Below, one piece after another: positions 53,086 through 64,000 of a stretch of 64,000 bases of DNA. A program made the translations under genes and the position numbers. The first letter of the stretch is position 1. Each line of letters opens with the position of its first letter. The stretch spans positions 310,001-374,000 of the forward strand of contig BQMF02000377.1 of assembly GCA_027922465.2 (NCBI GenBank), read 5' to 3'. The DNA comes from Turritopsis dohrnii. Its lineage: Eukaryota; Cnidaria; Hydrozoa; Anthoathecata; Oceaniidae. The notes beneath the pieces are model-generated. The model saw only the letters and a list, made by a program, of their open reading frames with translations. It made no database searches and had not been told where the DNA came from.

Positions 53086-55518
53086 TTAAATATAAATGAA
53101 CTTGGATCGAAAACCTTGATATATGGTTTCACTCATCATCTCTTCAAAGGAGTACATTTTGATTTCTAGTAGAACCCTTCATCTCTAAATAAAACGTTTA
53201 GGTCAAGGATATAATTTTTGTAATCATTAATATAGTTTTGTACAGTGGTGTTATTAGCACAAAAGATGTTGTAAAAGCAATATTTAATAAGATTAAACTC
53301 AAGTAGAAAGCTGCAGCCACCGATTATTAATGAATTTACAGCAACAGTATTGCATATAAGCTATCAACTCATTTATAAGGAGAAAATTTGAACAATACTC
53401 GTAATACTTACCCACGTTCACTTTTTCTGTCTTTGAGTATTTTTGCCATGACACGTTTTGCAACATCTGTTAAGAAAGAAAAAAATGATTAAACTTAAAC
53501 TCTTACAACGAGTTTCTTTTATATATGTTTTACCACATCTGATAGCATACATAACGTAACCAAGGAAAACTCTCTTGATAAAGCAGTTTCATTGGACGTA
53601 GAAACAAAGTAGAAGATGAAAAATATATTACATGTGATATCGTGTCAATACCAATTGAAAAGAACGCTTCTTTAAAACATGACCTAACACTGAGACATGT
53701 GCTTCGTGTCATGTGTTTGAGCGTTCTCAGTAAGGTAGAACAATTTAACAAATCCTTCTAGGACGCAAGACGGTATTATGTAAAATGAAAAATACATGGG
53801 ACAGAAGAGAAATTTTAGATATCAGTAGATTATCTATTATCTTCTTACCATTAATTTTAACATTATTCACAGCATCTTTAAAAGACTTCCAATCACGAAA
53901 AATGGATTGGTCACGACCGCAAACTGGTCCACCAATACAATCGGGATAACCTGGAAAAAAATGAAGTTTCTAATGATGTCATAATTGCCCCCGCAGCGAG
54001 CGTAAGCGAGCGAGGAGGCATAGTAGTTTCACGAGATAGGTGAAAGTCAGTTTTCGATTTTGTTCATCATCTTCCAACTTTTCGTGTTGCTGTTACACGG
54101 CGGTATAGAATTATTACCTGATTTTGCTTTTGGTACCGTAGGTGAGAGACAGAATTTTTTTTCGTATATTTTTCCTAATTTGTTATTATATTATACTATG
54201 TTGTTTAGGAAGTTCGTATGCTAAAATTTCTTAGACATTTTTCATGTTACTTTTGTGTTGTTTTAGTGAAGTGAACGACAAGGATTTTGAAGCACAGCTT
54301 GAAATCCGAAATTTTGCCAACCATACATTTTATTTTTGCATTATGTTTTAGCTCCAAATCTTCCATTCAATAATTTTATTTTATGCACTGATTTTTGAGG
54401 GGATCTTGCCTTAAAAAGATTTTAATTGGATTTCTGTGTAGACGAGAAAGCCATATTACAAATTGTCGTTCTTCGTGTTTTTCTTCTTTAACTGTCTTAA
54501 CCTAGTGTGATCATGATCAATAAAACCTTCTTACATTTTCTTCTTGTCTTTGTATGTAAACGTTGGCTACTTTTTGTTTTAAATCAAAGTTTGAAACGCA
54601 GATTTCTAATGGATTTTTCGCTTTAATTTATTTTTTTGAAAAAGTTTTTTTTTCTTTTGGCTCTTACAGAATGTTTAACAAATTTTATTTTGATTATAAA
54701 ATACGTATCCATGGTTTCACACATTTCTTTTATTTGTAGCAAATACTTTCTGATATTACTTGTTAAGCCTTATTTACACTTTTTGAAAGGTATATTAGCA
54801 TCAGTGTGACTTAGGCCTAAGAGATAACAAAAACTAACAAAGTTTTGTGCAGATTTTCATCTGTTTAAGTGCAGATCTAATTGGTTTGCATATTGCAACT
54901 TGGTTTTGCATTTTTGTCGAAATATTTAGTTTGCCTCATATCAGGTCTCAAATCAACCAAAACATTTTTTGTTAGGCCAAAAACCAGTTTACGTTTCCGC
55001 TGTTAATGTATAGCTTGCTATCTGTACAAATTGGAATGCTTGAGCGCGGGGGCATTTTTAGCTAAAGCTACATATGCTAGTTTATTATAATTCTGCAAAT
55101 AAAAAGTTTGTGAAGATGGTTTCTATATCACCAAGTAAATATATTAGCAAGTAAATAGAAATGAAAAAAAGGAAACAAATTCATGTCTAAATGGATCTAG
55201 ACTTTCGGCAAGATGAATGTTTAAGAGTGCAATATACATTAAATTACTTTTAATGGAAGTAATTTTTCTAATTATGATAGTAAATAATAAAAAAATGAAT
55301 AAATAAAATGTAATACAAGTTAATAAACAAATAAATATAATGTAAAAATAAATAAATCTGAATGGTTCTACTGTAAGCACACTCGAAGTAAGAATTAAAC
55401 TGTTAACGCATTTCAAAAGTTGTTTCAATTCCAAAAAATAACAATGTTCCTTACTAGGGTTTGTCAATACTGATGATACCACAATTGATAAAAACAAGAA
55501 TGCTACGATAGTCTTCAT
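53086..55518 (-). CDS. Gene B: predicted small secreted protein, paralogue of gene A
   Basis: Exons on the minus strand: 55455-55518, 53849-53950, 53412-53466, and a last exon starting at 53184 or 53176. Donors GTAAGG, GTAAGA and GTAAGT are good. Exon 1 is a signal peptide (MKTIVAFLFLSIVVSSVLTN). Exon 2 reads CIGGPVCGRDQSIFRDW; exon 3 is a basic AKRVMAKILKDRKSER segment. The first AG of the last exon gives 79 aa with a stop at 53166; the third gives 103 aa with a stop at 53086. PVCGRDQ recalls the start of a Kazal domain, but the later Cys are missing, so this is weak. Close paralogue of gene A in exons, phases, promoter and 3' end. Confidence 0.65.
53986..55054 (+). mobile_element. TGCCCCCGC-ended element in gene B intron 1, copy 1
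   Basis: The left end TGCCCCCGCAGCGAGCG is matched inverted by GAGCGCGGGGGCA at the right. The body has no coding capacity. A diverged inverted copy lies at about 58640-59400. Confidence 0.6.
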
Positions 55519-55585
55519 GGTTGTTGTTCTGGGGCTGTTACTGCAGACGTAGTTAAATGCACACTGAAGCAGCTGACAAAATTAA

Positions 55586-55598
55586 AGTTTATTTATCC
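55586..55598 (-). promoter_or_regulatory. Conserved TATA-like element upstream of gene B
   Basis: GGATAAATAAACT on the minus strand, about 68 bp before the start codon, aligned with the same block upstream of gene A. Confidence 0.45.
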
Positions 55599-56259
55599 GT
55601 GCTTACAATTTAATTACTATTCTATAAGTAGATTCTTATAAAGATCTACATAGAATAGACAGTCTTAGTAGTGTCGCCGGCGGATCTATTAATCTATTCA
55701 CTATCTATCCATCCTGCGATATCAACCTGGAAATTAATGACAAGCTAATCTGAACCAATAGTGAGTAAAAACAATATGACGGTAAGTACAGCTATGTTTT
55801 GCACTTGATACTCTTATTATGAAATACTAAAATTTGCTTATGTACGCTCTGTTATATGATGAAATAATTGTATGAGATTTATAACTAGAGTGTGCTGTCG
55901 CTTGCATATTAAAACGTTCGTGTTTTACAGTCAAACATTGAAAGCTCATACGCAGTTGTTGATCATATTAATAAGTTTGATATCATCAAAGATTCATTAG
56001 ATCGGATTCTGAATCTCAAGATTTTATTTCAGTGACGCTTACACATAGTCATTCATTGGAAGAGATTTCCTGATGAATAATAAGATGTTTCTCAACTCAG
56101 CTGTGAATTTTTTCATTTACACCGTCATGCAATGAGGCCATGAGAAGTCACAGATTGTTGAAAGTGTAAAACAGAATTTGTTCTTTCACAGCTCGTATCA
56201 CTCTAGATGCTCTAATCTACGAAAATTAGCATCAAATGGAATGCATAGCATGAATGAAT

Positions 56260-57120
56260 TTATAAAATCTTATCAAATTAGATTACCAACAGACAGCTTG
56301 CAATTAAAGGATAGTTTATTCCATGGTGAGTGAGATTACTGATAAGAACTGTCCTTGATTAGATACTTGAGTCTAAATAATTACATAATCTTGGTGAAAA
56401 CAAGGTTATTCTATTGCTTAATACTTTAATTTATGTACAATTGAATCGGATTAAATTCACGCTAAAATATTAAACCTTTTGAGTTTTTATTTGACAATAC
56501 AAACTCAATGGAAGAAATTTTCTATTTTTTGTTAAGTTTATACTCACCCATGAATACTTTTATTCGCACCGTCATGTAAGGAAAAGCATTTAGAATCTTT
56601 GGTTGTCGAGATTTTGGGATGAAATTTGTTCGCACAGAGGTAATATCATTCTTAGATCAAGAATATTTTGTGGAAAATTGGAGAAATTTTTGGTGAATCA
56701 ATTTTCAGAACCTACCTCATTGCCAATAGACGATAATAAACTATGTATAGTTAATACCATGTTTTCATGTAGTTTCTTCTGCGTATTTGAAATATAAACA
56801 ATACGCTAAAATATTAGGCACATTAAATACTCTTAACTCTTTTCAGTTTCAAATGCTTTTTCGTAAATCGATCTGTCAGTATATCCACCCAATATGATAT
56901 AAGTTGCTCCTAATAAAATGTTGCTGCAATAGCTACAGTAAGGCTTTAAAAATAGATTCAAAAATATGTTGCGCTCTAGTAGATATTGATAACAAAACAT
57001 CATAGATTACATGAATTACGTTATGACTTTAAAAAGAAGAAAAAAGCGCCACTAAAAAAAACAACAAGTAACGTTAAATGCTAGGACCTGGATTGGGAGT
57101 GAAGTGATTTACTTAATAGT
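56260..57120. repeat. Right arm of ~0.9-kb inverted repeat around gene B
   Basis: Reverse-complement match of 51030-51960, e.g. TATATCCACCCAATATGATA, GTTGCTGCAATAGCTACAGT and TGATTTACTTAATAGTTTG. It also has internal direct repeats (CACCGTCATGYAA at about 56122 and 56567). Confidence 0.7.
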
Positions 57121-57616
57121 TTGAAAATGACTATAAACGCAGTCACACTTCATCGACAGAACTATCTATAGGTGGGCTTCATAGAAAATACTTATTAAAG
57201 TCTTAGTTATATTTGCAAAGAAATTTATAACATAATGGAACTTGTAGTCAACAAAAGATCTGTTACACCAACAAACGTAGTGAAGTCTAAACCACAAATG
57301 TAGTAACATCAACAAATGGAGTAAACAATCAACAACATATGTAGCAACGCTGCATTAGAAAAATCAACGACGGTCATATAATAAAACTCAAAATTGCGCA
57401 TGCGTAGAAAAAACTGTTTATTTAGGCTACACGTAGGCAAAACGCGTTAAGGTATCCATCAGATTATTTTTCAAGTGCTATCAATTGACCATATTATATA
57501 ACACGTGCATGCGCAGTGAAAACATTTATGTAGCATCAATAGAAGTAAACTCTATGGCTAAATTCATATGTGTATGCATATATTATCAGCATTGCTAGCG
57601 AAAAACATAAGAAATG

Positions 57617-57664
<48 letters not shown>

Positions 57665-58640
57665 ATATCACTTTATTTCTAGTTGACAATTTACAAGTTA
57701 TAAATATTTAAAAAGAATATTTACAATATTAAAGTACATCATAAAATGTTTAAAAGACAATATGTAAAAGCTTATGTAGCCATTCTGAAAGAATGCTAAT
57801 TAAAGTCAACTTCCTGTAGTTTGTAAACAAGTTCTGACAAAAGTAAAATATCCAAAAGTAACCGATAAAATTAAATAAATTATTAAAATGAGTAATATCC
57901 TAACGTTGCTTGTTTCAATTGACGTCACACAAACACAAGGGTAAACTTCCTTCCCACAAACCACAAGTCGGTTAGCATTTTTTTAATGCACATGGGTGTC
58001 TGCCTCAAAAGTGTCAGAATTTTGTTCATCCGACACGATAACTGTTTGTTTCAATTATTTTGACTATCATCCTTGTAGAAATCATGTTTTGTAATTTTGT
58101 AATTTCTATTCTAATGCTTTCGAAAAATGTTTCCTTGATATTGTGTCATAAACGTTTTTGTTTTTTTTGTATAGTCCGAAGTATCGATTTGTCTGTCCGA
58201 CATATAATAAGTACTTTTATAACAGACCCATGGGTGATATTCGCTTTTTTCTATGGTTACTCGGCAGCCCTTACAAATAGGCTGTTCAGTCATGTGACCA
58301 AATACTCTCAATGAACAATTCCGAAGGAAGCAGAATTTTTTCACCCAGACTTATAAAGCTAGTATAGTCAATTTTTTCAACCAAATATATCTTGCACCCA
58401 TACAGTTTGGGCATCATTTCAAAGATAAATGATTTTCCGATATTCTAACAGTTGAAAATACAAAAACCCGATTCAGAAAGATTGAATTTTAAGCAGGTAA
58501 ACATTTAATTGTTTTCCTAAAGTGGCTTGATTACTTAATTCTTACTATTTCACTTAGAATAATCTTCTATAATTCCTATAATTTTGCACTTAGTACAATA
58601 GTTTTGATGCTTTCGCCTATTTATCTGCGGGATAAACGAA
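57121..58640. other. Non-coding sequence with a microsatellite
   Basis: Apart from the CTA microsatellite I see no feature. Short open frames near 58060-58340 on both strands overlap and lack any recognisable motif. Confidence 0.5.
57617..57664 (+). repeat. (CTA)16 microsatellite
   Basis: An uninterrupted run of about 16 CTA units. Confidence 0.95.
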
Positions 58641-59400
58641 TTTTTTCATGGGCTCTCATCATACAGGTTGCCTTACCACACACCACCATTTGTACACACA
58701 GCCAGCTACACATTGCAAGCCTATACAACGGAAAAGCAAAACAAACAAAACTTTGTTCCTTTTTGTTATCTCTTAGGTCTATGTCACACTGATGCGAATA
58801 TACTTTTCAAAAAGTGTAAATACGGCTTAACAAGTGATATCAGAAAGTATTTGCTACAAACAAATGAAATGTGCGAACTGAAACATGGATACGTATTTTA
58901 TAATCAAAGTAAGATATGTTAAAGAAATTATGTAAGAGCCAAAAGAAAAAAAAAATTAAAGCAAAAAAATCCATTAGAAATTTGCGTTTCAAACTTAAAT
59001 TCAAAACAAAAAAATAGCCAACGTTTACATAAAATAACAAGAAGAAAATACAAAAAGGTTTTATTGATCATGATCACTAGTGGATGACACTTAAAGAAGA
59101 AAAACGAATTTGTAATATGGCTTTCTTGCATACACAGAAATCCAATTAAAATGGCAAGATCTACCAAAAATCAGTGCATTGAATAAAATTTATTGAATGA
59201 AAGATTTAGAGGTAAAAGATTTACAAACATAAAATGTATGGTTGGCAAAATTTCAGATTTCAAGCTGCGCTTCATAATCCTTGTTGTTCACTTCACTAAA
59301 ACAAGGCAAAAGTAATATAAAGAATGTTTAATTAATTTTAGCATACGAACTTTCTATGTAACATAATATGGTATAATAACAAGAGGCAGATGGTGCAAAA
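58640..59400 (-). repeat. Diverged inverted copy of the 53986-55054 element
   Basis: Shares, inverted, TTATTGATCATGATCA, AGCCAACGTTTACAT, TTGCGTTTCAAAC, ATGGCTTTCT and AAAATGTATGGTTGGCAAAA. The terminal GCCCCCGC motif is not visible, so it is truncated. Confidence 0.65.
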
Positions 59401-59856
59401 CGGTAGCAGCAAAAGTACTTGCCACAAGAATGCTTTCAAAATTTTACTTAAAGTTCTTAAAAGTTCTGTAAACGTTATTTCTTGAAATATCTTACTGGTG
59501 GAAAACAGGCATAAACGATAATGTTTAAAATTACTAACTTGTGTAAATAGGGTCTAATTATAACACAACAACAATTTAATAGAGGAGTTTCTTAGTGACG
59601 TAATGTTTATAAACACCAGTGTTCTTTGCTCGATAATTACGGTATATTGCAACATAGAATATCATTAATCAAGTCATTTTCCTGTGAGTATGCGCACGCA
59701 GCCTCGCAGGAAATAAAAGTCTCTTTATACGCTTCAAAATGTTGTCACTTTATTTGGTTCTCTGGAGTCCCCTTAAAGTCCCGGCATTAGAAAGTTTCAA
59801 TACACATTAGCACTTCCTATCTATTTTCGTACATTGTATTTGATTTTTAGTATGTA

Positions 59857-60481
59857 CAGTGTGTTTCGTATTGTTGGAAATGGAAATTTTAAAGTGTTTT
59901 TTTTTAAATGAATATATCGAATTTTAAAATAACTTTTACATCAATGGAAAGCCAGTTTCAAGCTCTTTCGGATATTATATTTTTGTGATAAATGAAAAAG
60001 TGGGTTTTGAAAAAATAAGGAAAATATCATCGAAAAATGTAATTAAATTTTTAATGGTCGATTAACACGTAGTTTAATTACATCGTGCTTATTGTTTCAA
60101 AACACTAAATCCATTCAAATTTTTTATTAATTTTATGTTTGCGTTGAGACCCCCAAATTGATATTATAAAACATAAAAGTTTAACGTTTTTCGTGAACAA
60201 ACAGCTTAAATTTGTTTATTGTTTTCCAAATTGGTGTCATTGTTTCAAAAAATATTTTTTTTTCATTCACATCTTAATCGACCATTAAAAATTTAATTAC
60301 ATTTTTCAAAGACATTTTCCTTATTTTTTCATAAACCACTTTTTCATTTTTCACAAAAACATGCTATCCAGAAGAACTTCAAAATGGCTTTCCAACGGTG
60401 TAAGAATTATTTTAAAATTCGGTATATTCATTTAAAAAGACAGCTTTAAAGTTTCCATTTCCAACATTACGAAACACACTG
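59857..60481. mobile_element. Mariner-type MITE, 625 bp, TA-flanked
   Basis: Ends CAGTGTGTTTCGTA and TACGAAACACACTG, with TA immediately outside both. Inverted arms of about 220 bp (sharing ATGGTCGATTAACAC/TTAATCGACCATTA) surround a core of about 180 bp with no coding capacity. A truncated relative lies at 10901-11286. Confidence 0.85.
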
Positions 60482-60928
60482 TACAAGGTATAAAAGTGTA
60501 ATTAACATTGGAAACTCGTCTATTTATTAGAGGACAAAAGTATTATACATGCCTGAGCTGTTTATAACGTACGTTTTTTTTATAAGAGCTTATGTAGAAA
60601 AAAAACTCGTTTCTTCGAAAAACAAATGTATGTTTTGAATTATAATTTCTTGAAACCGAAAATGAATTCGAACAAATAACTGCCTTTTTTTAACTCGATT
60701 TTTGAAAACCTTGATGATAAAAGACGCAACAGATAACTAACAAACGTAGAATGTAACAAGAAAGTCTGATCTGTGCTTTACTGAAAACGAAAAACATATC
60801 TATTTCAAGTGCCAAAGTACATTGATTCAGTACCATAATTAACTAAAAGTCCCAGCTTTATGTAGACCTATTTGATTAATATCCATTCCTTCATCAATCA
60901 AGTGATAAAATATCAAAGAAAACGTATT

Positions 60929-61084
60929 TTAAATGCCGGTGTGCAGTCAGTCGATGGCTCCTAATGGGCTGACACACTGCTTATAAAGTGCATCGGAGTG
61001 GTGTATTGAAGTGCGACATGACTGGACTCGAACACGGGTCGCAGCGGTCGCACTCAAAGGTACTAACCACTACATCATCGCTGC
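60929..61084 (-). repeat. tRNA-derived SINE
   Basis: On the minus strand from 61084: GCAGCGATGATGTAGTGGTT with an A-box-like TAGTGGTTAGTAC, and a B box in GTGTTCGAGTCC at normal tRNA spacing. A tRNA-unrelated body to about 60929 follows. It does not form a complete cloverleaf by eye, so it is a SINE or tRNA pseudogene rather than a functional tRNA. Confidence 0.7.
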
Positions 61085-61155
61085 AATTAAACCTTAACTA
61101 ATTTGGACCACGGTTTCTCCTCCTCTATTCAAAGCTTTGATTGTTTACCCCTGTT

Positions 61156-62923
61156 TTAACTAATAAGAACATTCTTTTGAAAAATATATTCCATAGGAAT
61201 AATTACTTTATGGTAAAACTTCTGCCAAATTGACTCATTTGACCAGGACCCTTGTTCCAATATCCGTTTGACTGACAAGCCTGATAAGTCTGGCATAGAT
61301 GTAGAATGACCACTAAAAGAGCCCAATTTGATCAGCCCTAATAATTCTAAAGTCTCTTTGATCCAGTGAGATGTCGATGAACTAGAAACTTCCTTATGAG
61401 GTTTGATATAACTAAAGAATAGCTGGTTTTGGTTTGTAGTATGCCAGTCTTTTGATCGCATAATATATTCATCCAAACAACTAGTAACACATAAGGAAGG
61501 ATTTCCTGGAAATGTAAACATTTTCAGTTTTGGTGTTGATTTGTTTTTCTTCCGGCTCTTATGGAGTTTATTATAAGTAAGAATATATTGATCTGGCAGT
61601 CTACCAATGTGAGAAATCTGAAAATTTTGCATTTGAATAGCTCTTGATGATGTCACTAGGATGACACCCCACTTTTTCTCTATCTATCAAATTATGAAAA
61701 GCTGATATGGTTGATCTATGGCAACCTATTTTTCTATATTCATAACGCACTTCAAAAAGGTCTGCCGAAAAAACTAGAATTAAATTTATCCCACATGATA
61801 TTGGATTAATTTGCTTCCTACCACACCAGCCAGCGCACTTTCTCCAGGACAATTCATAATTTCCTGTTGATGATTCGCTTCTAGTGTCAGAAATAAGTCT
61901 GGAATCTATTTCTGAAATGTCCAACATAAGTAATCTCTTTCTGAGATTTTCCATGCCGTATTGTTCTGAAATAATGGATGTGGCTTGCCTAAAAAAGTTT
62001 GAGTAAGTTCCTTTAACAACAGTATTATTTCTATTGACATCTGCAATAATAGAGGATACCAGGTCTGGGAATGCCATATTGGTGTTACTATCAACATGGC
62101 ATGCGATTGATTCTGTGTCAATTTTTGCATTACCCGGATGGACATTATCAAAGTCCTAAAAATCTTGTTAATTCTAAAATGGACACTTTGGTGGTTGCCA
62201 GAGGCGTAGTTAGGGTCAGTCAAAAAAACCTGGAGGAGTTTAACATTATGATATTTCTTTTCAGTCTTAAGTATCGATTAGGTTACTTGCACGCTTTCCT
62301 TTTCTACTTTAAATGACTTAACTCTCCTCCACAAATTTTGACTGACCTCTGGCTACGCCTCTGGTTGCCTTGTACATATCTACACAGTTGTTTACTATTT
62401 TATGTTTTCCTGTATGGAACTTCCCATCAATAACATATCGTCCAGATATATCACTAAACAAATATTCAACCTTCTCAGTAGTGACATTGGTATTTTCAAA
62501 GTTTTTGTGAAAGTCCTGGGTGCAGATCCTAACCCAATACAAAGGTAGAGTAATTCCTATAAGCTCTCTGATAAAGCACACATTTTTCCTTGAAGAACTG
62601 TGTAATGGGATTGAAAAGTATGTGTTTTTTAAATCTAGTTTGCATTAATAATCTCCCTGTCTCAACATGGTATTTTAGATTGTGAGTTCCTTTAAATTTA
62701 TTGCAGGCCGATGCCTCCCTATCTTCTTGGGCACTAAGAACAAATTGCTTAAGAACTGGTCTGATTGATATTGGCAAAGATTTATTGCCCCTTTCTGCAA
62801 CATTTTGAATGTCTCTTGTCCACTAGTTCCTGTTGAGACTTTGACATGTGGATATCTTTTGAAAATTTTGGTTGGACTGGCTTTCATATTAGTGATATTT
62901 TGTACCCTATTATTATAGACCAT
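61156..62923 (-). pseudogene. Degraded DIRS retrotransposon, RT and recombinase remnants
   Basis: Read on the minus strand: an RT fragment (LVPKKIGRHRPAINLKELT, 62923-62675), a damaged RT core where the YxDD region has become YVID, a MITE insertion, the post-RNase H LIVTPIWHSQTWYPLLLQM segment, then a tyrosine recombinase (SSTGNYELSWRKCAGWCGRK ... GSWSNESIWQKFYHK). RNase H is missing. The recombinase keeps the Tyr (FYHK) but the His-x-x-Arg motif reads GHSTSMP, so the Arg is lost. Several frameshifts; clearly dead and much older than the 44.8-49.4 kb copy. Confidence 0.8.
62199..62363. repeat. 165-bp MITE inserted in the degraded DIRS element
   Basis: CAGAGGCGTAGTTAGGGTCA is matched by GACTGACCTCTGGCTACGCC and TCTG. 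The 5-bp repeat GTTGC flanks both sides (62194-62198, 62364-62368). Confidence 0.85.
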
Positions 62924-63224
62924 ATATTTCGATGTTCTGTTAATTTTTTTTTTAATTTTATAGGAAATATTTCAGTCACCCTGCAGTTCTGAGATTTTTA
63001 ATCCTATGAATAATTAATTTACAAACGGGACAGGTGAACATTCACTAACTCCGCATTTGGAACTAGGACTTGAGAGTTCAACTTGTTGCAGATGAGTTTC
63101 ATTAAAATTCCACAATCTCCTGTTCGTGTTTCGACGACGAAGATTGTTAAATGTACCGATATCCTTCTGGATCAAACGGTCAGGTTGAATGAACTCAGTA
63201 TTAGATTGACTGAGATTCTTACGT

Positions 63225-63730
63225 AATAAAATTTCCAATAATGAAGAATGTTGAATTTTGAAGACATTAATTCTCATATTTATGTTCTATTTTATTTTAT
63301 TTTTCCGATCATTGTATTAGTAATATCTTGTTTTCCTGTAATTTACTGACCAATCATTAAAATACACTTCAGTGTCATTATTGTGGCAAATTTCCAATAA
63401 TGAAGAACGCTGAATTTTGAAGACATTAATTCTATTAATTCTGATTAGCACAGTCTGTAAAATACATTTCAGTCACGTGATCAAAGCCACTTGTGCACAG
63501 TTAAGTACAGAAAACAATTTGATGATCTGAATAACAAATTAATTAAATTTTTCCTTTCATCTATGAAGATATTGCATCTCAAAACATTTTATTGGCCGGT
63601 CTGTAATTTGTCAAGGGTCACGTGACCAGTTCTGATCAGTCACTGACCAGTCAGTAAAATACACTTCATTATCATTATCGTGGCAAATTTCCAATATCGA
63701 AGAACGATGAATATTGAAGACACTAGTATC
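63225..63730 (+). repeat. Irregular direct repeats
   Basis: AATTTCCAATAATGAAGAA followed by GAATTTTGAAGACATTAAT occurs at about 63230 and 63389, with a diverged copy at 63686. The last two are preceded by AAAATACACTTCAGTGTCAT-like sequence, giving units of about 160 and 300 bp. Confidence 0.7.
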
Positions 63731-63789
63731 TCGCGTAAAAGTTTTTTACGGCTTTATTTTCGGGAAGGATGTGTCGAAAATAGGTGACG

Positions 63790-63950
63790 AAAAATTAAAC
63801 CAGGGAATCACATATAGAAAGTGTACCCATGTTGTAGAGCTTGAAAAACTGATCAAAAAAATGTATGGGACCGTTTCGCTACGATCAACGGTTGCAGAGA
63901 TATCGTCGATTAAAGATTTTGATGACGTCATATCCGCAGTACCAAATAAA
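63790..63950 (+). repeat. Interspersed repeat, copy 2
   Basis: Same family as 3080-3240. An 80-codon frame overlaps it but has no family signature, and the DNA similarity to an intron argues against a gene. Confidence 0.6.
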
Positions 63951-64000
63951 ATTTAGGTCCAAATGTTGTGTCACCCAATCACCCGTATCGCGGACCCTAA

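Noticed and set aside
53849..53950. Firm Kazal-domain assignment for gene B exon 2
   Set aside because: Only the PVCGRDQ start is similar; the downstream Cys residues of a Kazal domain are missing and gene A does not keep the motif.
60929..61084. Functional tRNA gene
   Set aside because: A and B boxes are present, but I cannot draw a complete cloverleaf and an unrelated body follows, as in a SINE.
63714..63956. 80-codon open frame near the window end as a gene
   Set aside because: Its DNA matches a repeat in a NOP14 intron (3080-3240), where no frame is kept.

Overview
This is a 64 kb stretch of AT-rich animal (metazoan) DNA with short spliced exons, long introns and a very high load of mobile elements. 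It is not bacterial: the longest host gene has 31 exons with GT-AG introns. A cnidarian source is my best guess. It rests on two palindromic repeats (32.4 kb and 30.7-30.9 kb) that I remember from cnidarian genomes, and on the mix of DIRS, BEL/Pao, Kolobok-like and IS3EU-like elements. I could not check this, and other invertebrates are possible.

Region 1 (0.5-29.4 kb) is one complete gene on the + strand, NOP14, a 90S/SSU-processome factor for 18S rRNA maturation. I traced 31 exons that stay in phase and sum to 2613 nt (870 codons plus stop), close to the human length of about 857 aa. Almost all the rest of this region is intron, filled with transposons: a decayed hAT (4.5-8.3 kb), a nested stack with 350-bp inverted repeats (8.6-12.0 kb), a four-level nested stack inside a TTAA/THAP (Kolobok-type) element (13.9-17.8 kb), and a second TTAA element (19.6-22.5 kb) carrying an intact IS630/Tc1/mariner-type transposon. 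A short palindromic repeat recurs at least eight times, mostly in NOP14 introns. The last intron/exon border is tandemly triplicated.

Region 2 (29.8-41 kb) holds an IS3EU-like miniature element, several palindromic repeats, and a small four-exon gene on the - strand (gene A, 31.7-40.2 kb) encoding a predicted short secreted protein. Intron 1 of gene A contains a 5'-truncated BEL/Pao retrotransposon with a 1600-aa open frame and a 3' LTR, in antisense orientation.

Region 3 (41.4-50.7 kb) may be one large element with CAGGGGCGGATC-type ends. It contains a young DIRS-type tyrosine-recombinase retrotransposon (44.8-49.4 kb) with gag/RT, RNase H and recombinase frames, broken only by single stop codons, and with inverted terminal repeats.

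Region 4 (51-57 kb) holds gene B (- strand, 53.1-55.5 kb), a paralogue of gene A with the same exon phases, conserved promoter and 3' flank. It is flanked by inverted repeat arms of about 0.9 kb.

Region 5 (57-64 kb) has no host gene that I can support. It holds a microsatellite, a mariner-type MITE, a tRNA-derived SINE, a heavily degraded second DIRS element on the - strand with its own MITE insertion, and simple direct repeats.

Only NOP14 and the two secreted-protein paralogues look like host genes. They show no sign of working together. Most of the window's structure is mobile-element archaeology.
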